Assembly (NCBI RefSeq): GCF_029029525.1
Contig: NZ_JAKJSC010000002.1
Span: 310,001-374,000, forward strand
From: Labilibaculum sp. DW002
Lineage (GTDB): Bacteria; Bacteroidota; Bacteroidia; Bacteroidales; Marinifilaceae
DNA: 64,000 nt
Reading direction: 5' to 3'
Shown here: positions 1-8,303 of the stretch, one piece after another
Layout of the letters: each line of letters begins with the position of its first letter
How positions within the stretch are numbered: position 1 is the stretch's first letter
The notes under the pieces: generated by a model
Told to the model about the DNA's origin: nothing
Databases searched by the model: none
The model's input: only the letters and a program-made list of their open reading frames with translations
Program-made: the position numbers and the translations under genes

Positions 1-227
1 CATTGGATTTAGTACCTAAAAAGGCTGCTGGAACAGCTGCTGGCCTAACCGGTTTGTTTGGATACGTGGGAGGTGCATTATTTGCAAATATTGCTATGGG
101 TGCAGTTGTAGACACCTGGGGATGGAACGGAGGTTTCATTGTTCTTCTTGGAGCCTGTGTTGCAGCTATAATTTTAATAGCAATGTCTTGGGTTTTGGAG
201 AATAAAGGCCATAATGGCTTGCATTAA
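1..227 (+). CDS. glpT: GlpT-type glycerol-3-phosphate transporter, C-terminal end (partial)
   Basis: Inner-membrane MFS antiporter of the organophosphate:phosphate family; only the last ~75 residues are in the window because the gene enters from the left edge (reading frame begins at base 3). The visible stretch has the family's conserved PKKAAGTAAG segment followed by a GLFGYVGG turn and a final hydrophobic helix ending in a short charged tail, closely resembling the end of GlpT. A glycerophosphodiester phosphodiesterase follows 93 bases downstream, which supports a role in taking up glycerol-3-phosphate released by that enzyme. The substrate is inferred from family and context. Confidence 0.8.
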   Translation, partial: LDLVPKKAAGTAAGLTGLFGYVGGALFANIAMGAVVDTWGWNGGFIVLLGACVAAIILIAMSWVLENKGHNGLH

Positions 228-320
228 GACCTTATAAAATCCGATCAAATTTTATGAGTGTAAAATTGATACTTGTATCAAAATATGAGTTTACTATTTA
301 TCAACTATAATTTAAAACTA

Positions 321-1631
321 ATGAAAAAAATTAATGTGAGAAATTTGTTGGCAGGTGCTCTTATCCTGTCTAGCATCGGATTTGCAGGATGTGAAGATGA
401 CACACCTGATTACAATCCGTTGAACCTTTACAAAACCTATCCGTTAAACGAGCTTAGTGCTGAAGCTAAGATTGTTCGCGACTATGTGAAGCCAGATGCT
501 GTGATTGCTCACCGTGGATCTACTTTTTGGGCACCGGAAGAGACTGAGGCAGCATTCCGTTGGGCACGTAATATGGGTGCTGACTATTTAGAAATAGACC
601 TTCAGAGAACAAGTGATGGTGTGTTATTAGCATTGCATGATGGCAACCTTCGTCGTACTTCTAATATTGAAAGTATTTTTCCAGGGAAGGAAGATTATCC
701 GGTAAGTGTATTTACATTAACTCAATTGCGCAAGCTTGACGCAGGAGCATGGTTCAATGTTGCCGTACCTGAAAATGCTCGTAACTCATTCATAGGTCAA
801 AAGATTTGTACACTGGAAGAGGTTTTAAAAATTTCTGAAGGTTATAGAATTAAACGTGATGTTAGTGGTGAGCCGGTAAAAGATATGACTCGTTTGACTG
901 ACGGAGGAGAATGGGCCGGATTTTATGAATTTGAGATTGATCCTCAGGATAATGGTAACCGTCCAGGTGTATATGCTGAAACTAAAGAGCCATATTTATT
1001 TCCTAAAATGGAAGCTGATTTAGCTACTTTCTTATCAGAAGAGGGATGGAATGTTACTGATTCTCCAAAAACAATTCCTACAACTGCCGGTAAAGTAGAT
1101 GTTGCAAATACCATGGGACGTTTTATCTTACAATCATTTTCCCGTCAATCAATTGTATCACTAGAGAAAGAGCTTCCTGGTGTACCTAAATGTATGTTGC
1201 TTTGGGAAGACGAAAGTGCGAGTTATGTTCGTCCTTCTAATTCAATTGAATCATTGGCTGAATTCATTAATTTTTCAGTAGAATACAACTGTCATATTGC
1301 AGGTCCGTCTATTGAGGGAAAACCTAATAAATATCCTGATTTAACTGAACCTTGGATGTGCGAAATGTATCACCGTGCAGGAATGATTGTTCATGCTTAC
1401 TCTTTCGATACTGAAGATCAGTTGAGAAAATACAATGGTGATTATTTCTATGGTGGTGTTTCTCGTTTTGAAGATGCTAACAGATCTGTACAAGGTAATT
1501 TTGAGTACGATGTAAACCCTAATATGTTTATTGATGGTGGTTTTACAAACTTGACAGATTTGTCAATGAAGTACCAAGGTCGTGAACTTGTTGGGACAGC
1601 TCAAGAAGTGTTAAATAGCTTAGGTTACTAA
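321..1631 (+). CDS. glpQ: Glycerophosphodiester phosphodiesterase, lipoprotein (GlpQ-like)
   Basis: Hydrolyses glycerophosphodiesters to glycerol-3-phosphate and an alcohol, probably outside the inner membrane. The 436-residue product starts with a lipoprotein signal (lipobox FAGC near residue 24). It then has the GDPD catalytic set: HRG at 64-66, ExD at 91/93 (metal ligands) and HDG at 106. I chose the ATG at 321 because it begins directly with the charged n-region of the signal; an in-frame TTG at 273 would add an unlikely leader. The gene sits between a GlpT-like transporter and an O/P-type porin, forming a plausible uptake operon. Confidence 0.9.
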   Translation: MKKINVRNLLAGALILSSIGFAGCEDDTPDYNPLNLYKTYPLNELSAEAKIVRDYVKPDAVIAHRGSTFWAPEETEAAFRWARNMGADYLEIDLQRTSDGVLLALHDGNLRRTSNIESIFPGKEDYPVSVFTLTQLRKLDAGAWFNVAVPENARNSFIGQKICTLEEVLKISEGYRIKRDVSGEPVKDMTRLTDGGEWAGFYEFEIDPQDNGNRPGVYAETKEPYLFPKMEADLATFLSEEGWNVTDSPKTIPTTAGKVDVANTMGRFILQSFSRQSIVSLEKELPGVPKCMLLWEDESASYVRPSNSIESLAEFINFSVEYNCHIAGPSIEGKPNKYPDLTEPWMCEMYHRAGMIVHAYSFDTEDQLRKYNGDYFYGGVSRFEDANRSVQGNFEYDVNPNMFIDGGFTNLTDLSMKYQGRELVGTAQEVLNSLGY

Positions 1632-1657
1632 TTGTTAAATCTATAAACGATAAAGAT

Positions 1658-3010
1658 ATGTTAAGAAAGATATATATCGCTACACTAGCTTTAGGAATGG
1701 TAGCGGCAAGTGCAGTAGCTCAGGAAAAACAATTGACTGCTGAATCAAAAAAAGGAGGAATTGTGTTAACCTCAGCTGATAAGGATTATCAGGTAAGCCT
1801 TAATGGTAGAATTTATATGGATGGTGTTCATTATTTTGATGATAAGACTGATTTAAGTTCTGATGCATCTGTTGAGGATATCCGTTTAGGAACAACTATT
1901 AAGTGGAAACAATGGAGTGCTAAGGTAAATGTAAGCTTTGGTAATAATGAAGTTAAGATTAAGGATGCATTTTTAAGATACAATCAAGCTAAGAACAGTA
2001 TTTTTACAGTAGGTAACTTTTTTGAGCCATTTGGTATTGAAGCATCAGCTTCAAGCAAAAACCTTCGTTTCATCGGAGGAGCTAATACAACACAAGCAAT
2101 GGGTATTGGTCGTAGTATTGGTTTAGGATATACTTATTATACCGATAAATTCTACGGTTCAACTGGTCTTTTTGCAGGTTCGGTAGATAACCACAATAAA
2201 GGTGACCAAGGTTTCTCTACGACAACTAAATTGGTCTACACGCCAATTGTAAACGATAAAGTTCTTTTCCAGTTAGGAGGTTCATTTACTTATCGTATGC
2301 CGGAAGCCAATGGATTTAACGAGTCATTAAATGATGATGATTATAACCGTGAAGTTTTACTAGCAGCTGGTCCGGAGCATAAATTCTTAAATGCTGATAT
2401 TAAAGGTGCAAGAACAGACATGCGTTATAACTTCCAATCGATGGTTCTTAGTGGCCCTGTTATGTTGCAAGCAGAGTACACTAAAACGAAAGTGACTCGT
2501 GATGATGATTACGTTTCAAGACTTATGAAGGACAACCCATATTGGACTCATACTGCAACAGGCGGATATGCCTGGCCAACAAAACCAGAGGATTACCCGG
2601 GGTGGTATGGTGAAATGCGTGACATTGAAACAGAAGCTTTCTATGTAACAGCAGGCTTCCTTTTAGGTGATAACTATTCATATAATTCTTCAACAGCTTA
2701 TATCAATAGACCCAAAGCTGGTTCTTATGAGTTCCTTTTACGTTACGATAATACAGATTTGAATGATATTGATGGTACTTATTTCAATGGTTCATACGGA
2801 CCAGCAGATCTGGATGCTGCTTTAGGCGGAGCTGGAAACATGAGTATTCAAGGTGGAAAAGCAGAAACAATTAGTGCTGCTGTTAACTACTATTTGAATG
2901 ATAATGTGATGTTTCGTTTAAACTATAGTTATATGGATGTTCAGAATCAAGTGTATCCATTAGACGAAAAAGTTGGAATGATTAAAGCTAGAGTACAGGT
3001 TAATTTCTAG
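1658..3010 (+). CDS. Outer-membrane porin, phosphate-selective O/P (OprO/OprP) family
   Basis: Predicted outer-membrane beta-barrel of 450 residues with an N-terminal signal peptide (cleavage after AVAQ, about residue 22). The mature part is rich in alternating aromatic/polar strands with Gly-Asn turns and ends in VQVNF, a C-terminal aromatic typical of barrels. Strand-like segments such as SLNGRIYMDG and TVGNFFEPFG match the Porin_O_P family. It lies 26 bases after the GDPD gene and ends just before a strong terminator, so it is probably the last gene of the glpT-glpQ operon and may admit glycerophosphodiesters or phosphate. The substrate is inferred. Confidence 0.8.
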   Translation: MLRKIYIATLALGMVAASAVAQEKQLTAESKKGGIVLTSADKDYQVSLNGRIYMDGVHYFDDKTDLSSDASVEDIRLGTTIKWKQWSAKVNVSFGNNEVKIKDAFLRYNQAKNSIFTVGNFFEPFGIEASASSKNLRFIGGANTTQAMGIGRSIGLGYTYYTDKFYGSTGLFAGSVDNHNKGDQGFSTTTKLVYTPIVNDKVLFQLGGSFTYRMPEANGFNESLNDDDYNREVLLAAGPEHKFLNADIKGARTDMRYNFQSMVLSGPVMLQAEYTKTKVTRDDDYVSRLMKDNPYWTHTATGGYAWPTKPEDYPGWYGEMRDIETEAFYVTAGFLLGDNYSYNSSTAYINRPKAGSYEFLLRYDNTDLNDIDGTYFNGSYGPADLDAALGGAGNMSIQGGKAETISAAVNYYLNDNVMFRLNYSYMDVQNQVYPLDEKVGMIKARVQVNF

Positions 3011-3040
3011 TAAGTACAACGTACTATTTATTTATACGAA

Positions 3041-3072
3041 AGAGGAGCAATTTTATTGCTCCTCTTTTTTTT
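3041..3072 (+). terminator. Intrinsic terminator after the first porin gene
   Basis: A 10-base stem (AGAGGAGCAA pairing with TTGCTCCTCT) with a short T-rich loop is followed by a run of T. It lies 30 bases after the porin stop. Confidence 0.85.
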
Positions 3073-3159
3073 GTTAATTATGTTTTGGTGAAATTATTTA
3101 TTCTTAATCTAAAATCTCTATTTAGTACATTTAGATTGCTAATCACTAATTAATCTAAC

Positions 3160-4356
3160 ATGAAAAAGTTCTACCTACTTATTTTCTGCTTTTGTTTTTT
3201 TGCAGCAAGTTTATTCGCCCAAGATTCTAACAAACTAAAATTAAGTGTTAAAAAAGGTTCTGTGCAATTGGCATCTGACGATGGTCAGTTTAACTTTGGT
3301 TTTGGAGGACTACTATTTATGGATGCCGCAAGTTATTTTGATGATGAAACAGATTTAGGAAGTGGTAGTGAAATTAGAGATGTTAGATTTTTAATGAAAG
3401 CTACTCTTTGGAAAAAATGGGATGCGAAAATCAATATTGGATTTGCTGATGGAGCAGTATCTCTTAAAGATGTTTTCTTAAAATATAAAATCGACAAGAA
3501 TAGTTTTGTTCGAATTGGCCATTTTCTGGAGCCTTTTGGAATAGAGCAAACAGAAAGTTTTACCTCCATCAAATTCTTGTATGCTTCAAGTACTATGGAA
3601 GCATTCCGACCAAGAAGAAATCTTGGCGTATCTTATGCTACTTGGGGAAATAAGCATTTTTGGGAAGCAGGATTATTTGGTAGTGATACCAATAACAAAA
3701 CTCAAGGTGACGAAGGATATGGATTAACCTCAAGATTTGCATTTGCTCCAGTTCAAACAGATGCTGGTGTGTTTCATGTAGGAATATCGGGAATTTATCG
3801 GACCGCTAATTCTGTTGGTTTTGATGAAAGTGGTATCGAGAATCCAAAATCAATTCGTTATAGATCAAGACCTGCCACTCATATCGAAAGAAGAAGATTT
3901 ATTGATGCAAAAGTTAGTAATGCAGAAAATGAGGTAAAGCTAGGTTTCGAAATAATAGCTGCCACAGGTCCTTTATTTTTGCAAGGAGAATACATCGATG
4001 CAAGTGTATCTAGAAAATCAGGAAATGAGGATTATCACGCAAAAGGATGGTATGCTCAATTAGGATACTTGCTTAAAGGTGGTAATTACAAGTACAAGAT
4101 GAAATCAGCACGTTTGGCTAAGCCTGCGCCCGGATCTATTGAATTATTGGCTCGGTACAACGAGACGGATTTGAATGATTCTGACGCCTTAATTTTTGGA
4201 GGGAAACAAAAAGATATAACAATTGGTTGTACCTGGTATATGAACCACAATATGCAAATGAAATTTAATTTTGCTAATGTTGATTTGGATGAAAATGCGT
4301 TAAATGGAGAAGAGAATTTTAATCTGATTCAAACTCGATTTCAACTAGCATTCTAA
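3160..4356 (+). CDS. Outer-membrane porin, O/P family (paralogue of the preceding porin)
   Basis: A 398-residue predicted beta-barrel with a signal peptide ending LFAQ near residue 21 and a C-terminal FQLAF. It shares recognisable blocks with the 1658-3010 product: LKLSVKKGSVQL at the start, a FGGLLFMDAASYFDDETDL segment, a RIGHFLEPFGIE segment and an ELLARYNETDLND segment. The two are therefore tandem paralogues that have diverged in loop length. It is separated from its paralogue by a terminator and has its own terminator, so it is likely transcribed alone. The substrate is unknown. Confidence 0.75.
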   Translation: MKKFYLLIFCFCFFAASLFAQDSNKLKLSVKKGSVQLASDDGQFNFGFGGLLFMDAASYFDDETDLGSGSEIRDVRFLMKATLWKKWDAKINIGFADGAVSLKDVFLKYKIDKNSFVRIGHFLEPFGIEQTESFTSIKFLYASSTMEAFRPRRNLGVSYATWGNKHFWEAGLFGSDTNNKTQGDEGYGLTSRFAFAPVQTDAGVFHVGISGIYRTANSVGFDESGIENPKSIRYRSRPATHIERRRFIDAKVSNAENEVKLGFEIIAATGPLFLQGEYIDASVSRKSGNEDYHAKGWYAQLGYLLKGGNYKYKMKSARLAKPAPGSIELLARYNETDLNDSDALIFGGKQKDITIGCTWYMNHNMQMKFNFANVDLDENALNGEENFNLIQTRFQLAF

Positions 4357-4388
4357 ATTGAATTATTGAAATTATTATATTTTTACGA

Positions 4389-4420
4389 AGCCTGATTTAT
4401 TATCAGGCTTTTTTGTTTTT
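4389..4420 (+). terminator. Intrinsic terminator after the second porin
   Basis: The stem AAGCCTGA/TCAGGCTT with a 6-base loop is followed by TTTTGTTTTT. Confidence 0.85.
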
Positions 4421-4449
4421 GATCGAGTAAAGTCTTTGTTGTATTTATA

Positions 4450-4457
4450 TATCTTTG
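4450..4457 (+). promoter_or_regulatory. Possible -7 promoter element (TATCTTTG)
   Basis: Exact match to the Bacteroidetes -7 consensus TAnnTTTG, but with no clear TTTG 18-20 bases upstream. It lies only 4 bases before the ATG at 4462. If it is used, the transcript would be nearly leaderless. Confidence 0.35.
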
Positions 4458-4461
4458 CTTT

Positions 4462-4962
4462 ATGGACAAAGAAAAAGCTGAACAGGAGAAACAGTTTATA
4501 CGCAAAATCTTCATCGATGAAATTGGCCGCTTGCAAAAAGAAGGCTTCTATTTTTTTTCCTTTATAATGATGGGACAAGCCATTGAGGCATTAGGTTGTT
4601 TTTTAGATAATAAACCATTAAAAGCTCGTGCTCAATCATCAAAACGATTTTCAAAATCATTAAATATATTAATGGGGAACGATTATCGTGCTGTGAATAA
4701 GGATTTTTGGCTTTACGACAGACTTAGAAACCAATTAACGCATTCATTTGTTCCGAGCAAATCTCTTCTGCTTTGCGCTCGAAATAATCAACCGGAAGAT
4801 GCAGATCATTTAGACTTTTTAGATGATAGGTTGGTTTTGGTTGCCGAAGATATGTATGAAGATTTGGTAAAGGGATGTGAAAAACTCTTTGGAATGATCG
4901 ATAGAGGTAAAGTACCTTTGAAAAATATTGCAGCATCTCCTGAGGAGTTGGGAATAGTATAA
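4462..4962 (+). CDS. Conserved-type hypothetical protein with a HEPN-like helical motif
   Basis: A 166-residue soluble, mostly helical protein that I cannot assign firmly. The central RNQLTH (about residues 90-95) fits the R-x4-6-H signature of HEPN domains, preceded by a helix with IEALGCFLD, but no catalytic function is shown and the match could be coincidental. It lies 10 bases upstream of a DUF2520 gene, so the two are probably co-transcribed with the genes up to the UbiA prenyltransferase. The ATG at 4462 is the only good start near a candidate promoter. Confidence 0.65.
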   Translation: MDKEKAEQEKQFIRKIFIDEIGRLQKEGFYFFSFIMMGQAIEALGCFLDNKPLKARAQSSKRFSKSLNILMGNDYRAVNKDFWLYDRLRNQLTHSFVPSKSLLLCARNNQPEDADHLDFLDDRLVLVAEDMYEDLVKGCEKLFGMIDRGKVPLKNIAASPEELGIV

Positions 4963-4972
4963 TATCCATAAT

Positions 4973-5752
4973 ATGATTGAAAAAATTGTAATAATTGGTG
5001 CAGGAAATTTAGCCACACAACTTTCGCTTGCTCTTCACGAAAAAGGCTTGGGAATTATTCAGGTTTACAGTCGAACCATAGAGTCGGCTAGTGAACTTGC
5101 TGGCAAAGTAAATGCGGAAGCAAGCAATTCCTTACAGGATATAAAGACAAATGCCGATTTGTATATTTTGGCAGTAAGCGATAAGGCTTTGCAATCCGTT
5201 TTGAATGGAATTTCAATTCCAAAGGCTAAGCTTGTCCATACCGCAGGGAGTATCTCTGTTGATGTTTTTAAAGATTACACCGATACCTTTGGCGTCTTCT
5301 ATCCTTTACAGACCTTCTCAAAAAATAGGAAAGTAGATTTTTCAAACATACCCATCTGTATTGAGGCAAATCAAGAAGCCTTTGCAGCTGAATTGTTCGA
5401 ATTGGGAAGGAAAATATCTTCGAACTTACATGCGATATCATCCGATCAGAGGAAGCAATTGCATTTGGCTGCAGTTTTTACTTGTAATTTTGCAAACCAC
5501 ATGTATAGTATTGGGCAGGAGTTATTGGCTGAGAAAAATGTAGATTTTAATTTGCTTCAACCTTTAATTAAAGAGACAGCAGAAAAAATCACAGAATTGG
5601 ATCCAATAGCCGCGCAGACGGGACCTGCTGTTCGTTTCGACGAAGATGTTATAAAAGCACATGAGGAAAGCTTAAATATGCATCCTGATTTTCAAAAATT
5701 GTATAGATTTGTGAGTCAAAGTATTTATAAGATGCATTCTTCAATAAAATAA
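4973..5752 (+). CDS. Rossmann-fold/DUF2520 dehydrogenase-like protein
   Basis: A 259-residue cytoplasmic protein. The N-terminus carries a dinucleotide-binding GAGNLA motif (about residues 9-14) after a hydrophobic strand, as in F420/NADP-dependent reductases. The second half is all-helical and matches the DUF2520 domain found after this fold, including an HLAAVFTCNFANHM helix. Proteins of this architecture are widespread in Bacteroidetes and their substrate is not established; by resemblance to pyrroline-5-carboxylate reductase an oxidoreductase role is inferred. The following KdsC-like phosphatase begins 26 bases downstream. Confidence 0.8.
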   Translation: MIEKIVIIGAGNLATQLSLALHEKGLGIIQVYSRTIESASELAGKVNAEASNSLQDIKTNADLYILAVSDKALQSVLNGISIPKAKLVHTAGSISVDVFKDYTDTFGVFYPLQTFSKNRKVDFSNIPICIEANQEAFAAELFELGRKISSNLHAISSDQRKQLHLAAVFTCNFANHMYSIGQELLAEKNVDFNLLQPLIKETAEKITELDPIAAQTGPAVRFDEDVIKAHEESLNMHPDFQKLYRFVSQSIYKMHSSIK

Positions 5753-5778
5753 TAGAGAAACACATAGATATTAACATT

Positions 5779-6306
5779 ATGGCCTTTTTTAAAGAAGATT
5801 TGATGAAAGTTAAGGCTTTCATTTTCGATGTAGACGGTGTATTGTCTACAGAGTGTATCACTATCGATTCTGATGGGGAGTTGTTGAGAACAGCGAATAC
5901 CAAAGATGGTTACGCGATTCAGTATGCTGTAAAGAAAGGTTATCCGGTCGCTATTATCACGGGAGGAACATCAAGTGCGGTTGAAAAACGTTACCGTGGT
6001 TTGGGTGTTCAAGATATTTATATGTCGTCGAAAGATAAGATAGCTGATTTTGAAGATTTTCTATCAAAACACAAGATTGAGGAAGATAATATCATGTATA
6101 TGGGTGACGATTTACCTGATTATGAGGTGATGAAAAGAGTGGGTGTGCCGACTTGTCCTAAGAATGCTGTAACACAGATTAAAGAAATTTCAGCTTATAT
6201 TTCTGATATGGATGGTGGTTGTGCAGCTGTTCGTGATGTAATGGAGCAAGTACTTCGTGCTCATGGTAACTGGTTTGCAACAGATACTAAGATTCAAAGC
6301 ATATAA
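5779..6306 (+). CDS. kdsC: HAD-family phosphatase, KdsC-like (KDO 8-phosphate phosphatase)
   Basis: The 175-residue product matches the compact C0-capless HAD phosphatases that dephosphorylate 3-deoxy-D-manno-octulosonate 8-phosphate in LPS core synthesis. The nucleophile motif DVDGVLS has Asp17 and Asp19; motif II is IITGG; and the acidic motif GDDLPDYEVMKRVG near residues 112-125 is characteristic of KdsC. Length fits the family. It is in an apparent operon with DUF2520, UbiA and Maf genes, a common Bacteroidetes arrangement. Exact substrate is by family assignment. Confidence 0.85.
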   Translation: MAFFKEDLMKVKAFIFDVDGVLSTECITIDSDGELLRTANTKDGYAIQYAVKKGYPVAIITGGTSSAVEKRYRGLGVQDIYMSSKDKIADFEDFLSKHKIEEDNIMYMGDDLPDYEVMKRVGVPTCPKNAVTQIKEISAYISDMDGGCAAVRDVMEQVLRAHGNWFATDTKIQSI

Positions 6307-6330
6307 TCTAATTCTAAACCGATACGACCA

Positions 6331-7284
6331 ATGAATAGTTTCCTAAAATTAATTCGCTTACCCAATCTGATAATTATTGCTCTGACACAATACGTAATGC
6401 GATATTTTATTATTCAGCCACTTTTAGGAATAAACGGCATAAAGCTGCAGTTAGCTGATTTGAATTTTGCATTACTTGTTCTTGCTACTGTTTTTATGGC
6501 GGCTGCAGGTTATATTATAAATGATTATTTCGATACCAAAGCAGATCGATTAAACAAGAGAGAGGTAATTGTAGGCCGAAAAATTACCCGTAGAATTGCA
6601 CTTTTTTTGCAACAAATAATTGCTGCAATTTCGATATTGCTTGCTGGTTATGTCTCATATAAAGTTGGTCATTGGCAATTTGTCTTGATCTTTTTTATGG
6701 CTGGAGGTTTGTTGTGGTTCTACTCTACATCTTATAAATATTACTTTTTATTAGGAAGCTTTTTAATTGCATTGGTTGTTGCGGCTATCCCATTTATTGT
6801 AGTGATATATGAAATTCCACCACTTAATAAGGTATATGCTGATGTATTAATGAAATCGAAAACCAACTTTAACTATTTATTGTATTGGGTTGGCGCATTT
6901 TCATTCTTTTCTTTTTTCAGTGTCCTGATTGCTCAGTTTATTCGCGATCTAACCTCTATAAAAGGAGATCGAGAAATATATCGCAGAAGTTTACCGATCG
7001 TTATCGGATTAAAATGGTCTAAAGTGGTAATCATACTGCTTATTCTCTTTTTGTCTGTTTCTGTATTTGGCGTTTGGTATCAGTTTTTGAATGCACCAAT
7101 GGATAAAATTACACCATGGTATTTTGGTGGTCTTATTGTTTTACCCCTGCTATTTCTAGCTTATCAGGTATACAAATTTGAAGAAGGTGATAAATTACGC
7201 TTGGGACTGTATTTGATGCGTTTTGCAATATTAACTGGTATTTCATATGCTTTTGTTGTCAATTATATAGTTAATAAATTATAA
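6331..7284 (+). CDS. UbiA-family prenyltransferase (geranylgeranylglycerol-phosphate-synthase-like branch)
   Basis: A 317-residue polytopic inner-membrane protein with about eight to nine hydrophobic helices. The first Asp-rich motif NDYFDTKADRLNKRE (about residues 64-78) is the prenyl-diphosphate/Mg binding site, and a second acidic region appears near RDLTSIKGD. Bacteroidetes homologues are often annotated as geranylgeranylglycerol-phosphate geranylgeranyltransferase; the acceptor cannot be decided from sequence. It begins 24 bases after kdsC, and an inverted-repeat-bounded four-helix-bundle gene starts at its stop codon. Confidence 0.85.
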   Translation: MNSFLKLIRLPNLIIIALTQYVMRYFIIQPLLGINGIKLQLADLNFALLVLATVFMAAAGYIINDYFDTKADRLNKREVIVGRKITRRIALFLQQIIAAISILLAGYVSYKVGHWQFVLIFFMAGGLLWFYSTSYKYYFLLGSFLIALVVAAIPFIVVIYEIPPLNKVYADVLMKSKTNFNYLLYWVGAFSFFSFFSVLIAQFIRDLTSIKGDREIYRRSLPIVIGLKWSKVVIILLILFLSVSVFGVWYQFLNAPMDKITPWYFGGLIVLPLLFLAYQVYKFEEGDKLRLGLYLMRFAILTGISYAFVVNYIVNKL

Positions 7285-7664
7285 GTTATTAATGATAATA
7301 GTGTTAAAATTAAATCTTTTCATTTTGCAGCTCGAATTGTTAAGTTGTATAAACATCTTTGTGATAATAAAAGGGAGTTTGTGTTAAGCAAGCAATTGTT
7401 GCGTTCAGGAACCTCTATTGGGGCTAATGTTAGAGAGAGTCAGAATGCTGAAAGTAGTGCTGATTTTATTCATAAATTAGCAACTGCTCAAAAGGAAACG
7501 GATGAAACATTATACTGGCTTGAGTTATTGAAAGAAACTGATTTTATTGTAGAGAATGAATTTCAATCGATGCATGCTGATGGTGTTGAGTTGTTAAAGA
7601 TCATTCGTAGTATCATTATTACAAGTAAGAAGAAAAATTGTTGAGGTATGATAAACTTATAATT
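7277..7664. repeat. 11-bp inverted repeat pair enclosing a four-helix-bundle gene
   Basis: AATTATAAGTT at 7277-7287 is matched exactly, in inverted orientation, by AACTTATAATT at 7654-7664. The pair brackets the gene between ubiA and maf. Such a layout recalls the intervening sequences of 23S rRNA genes, which encode the same protein fold between complementary ends. The sequence is AT-rich, so chance contributes. Confidence 0.5.
7345..7644 (+). CDS. Four helix bundle protein (S23/IVS-like family), start codon unclear
   Basis: Small helical protein of the family seen in 23S rRNA intervening sequences and as Avd in retroelements. Conserved LRSGTSIGANVRES and AQKETDETLYWLELL segments are present. 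The TTG at 7345 gives 99 residues, but coding similarity (NSVKIKSFHFAARIVK) continues upstream to about 7288. There the frame offers only ATT, with no ATG before the stop at 7282-7284. Either a rare ATT start or a lost start codon is implied; the full family length would be about 118 residues. An ATG at 7292 is in another frame. See the matched inverted repeats around it. Confidence 0.7.
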   Translation: MYKHLCDNKREFVLSKQLLRSGTSIGANVRESQNAESSADFIHKLATAQKETDETLYWLELLKETDFIVENEFQSMHADGVELLKIIRSIIITSKKKNC

Positions 7665-7693
7665 CATAACTCTTAATTTATAATTATTAAATC

Positions 7694-8272
7694 ATGTTGA
7701 ATAATCTAAAAGATTATCAATTGATATTGGCATCTCAATCGCCACGACGTCATCAGATGTTGAAAGAGTTGGGCCTTGATTTTAAAATTCAAACTAAAGA
7801 TGTTGAGGAAGTTTATCCTGATCATCTAAAAGGCGAAGAAATTCCTGTTTATCTAGCTAAGCTAAAAGCAGAGGCTTTTGTGCTTGATATGAATGAAAAG
7901 GAATTGGTGATTACCGCTGATACCATTGTTTGTGTTGACGATATGGTATTAGGAAAGCCCAAAGATAGGGCTGATGCCGTAAAAATGTTGAAAATGTTAT
8001 CTGGCCGTTCGCACCAGGTGATTTCAGGTGTTTGTCTGAAATCAAAAGAAAAGGAAGCAACATTCTCAACGACAACGCATGTTCACTTTAAAGAATTAAA
8101 TCTGGAAGAAATAGATTACTATATAGACAATTATAAACCATTTGATAAAGCAGGAGCCTATGGTATTCAGGAGTGGATCGGCTTTGTAGGGATAGACGGA
8201 ATTGAAGGTTCGTACTTTAATGTTGTTGGCTTGCCAATTCAACGACTATATCAAGAATTATCAACTTTTTAA
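7694..8272 (+). CDS. maf: Maf-family nucleotide pyrophosphatase (dTTP/UTP)
   Basis: A 192-residue cytoplasmic house-cleaning enzyme that hydrolyses non-canonical or dTTP/UTP nucleotides to monophosphates. The signature LASQSPRR lies at residues 12-19, the ITADTIV segment around residue 75 carries the catalytic Asp, and GKPKDRADA and KAGAYGIQ are further conserved blocks. Full length compared with the family. It follows the four-helix-bundle insertion and precedes the S46 peptidase by 31 bases. Confidence 0.92.
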   Translation: MLNNLKDYQLILASQSPRRHQMLKELGLDFKIQTKDVEEVYPDHLKGEEIPVYLAKLKAEAFVLDMNEKELVITADTIVCVDDMVLGKPKDRADAVKMLKMLSGRSHQVISGVCLKSKEKEATFSTTTHVHFKELNLEEIDYYIDNYKPFDKAGAYGIQEWIGFVGIDGIEGSYFNVVGLPIQRLYQELSTF

Positions 8273-8303
8273 ATACGAATTACTTACACAACACATAAAT
8301 AAA

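Noticed and set aside
4375-4578. 67-codon minus-strand frame overlapping the 4462-4962 gene
   Set aside because: It covers a terminator and the antisense of the start of a better-supported gene.
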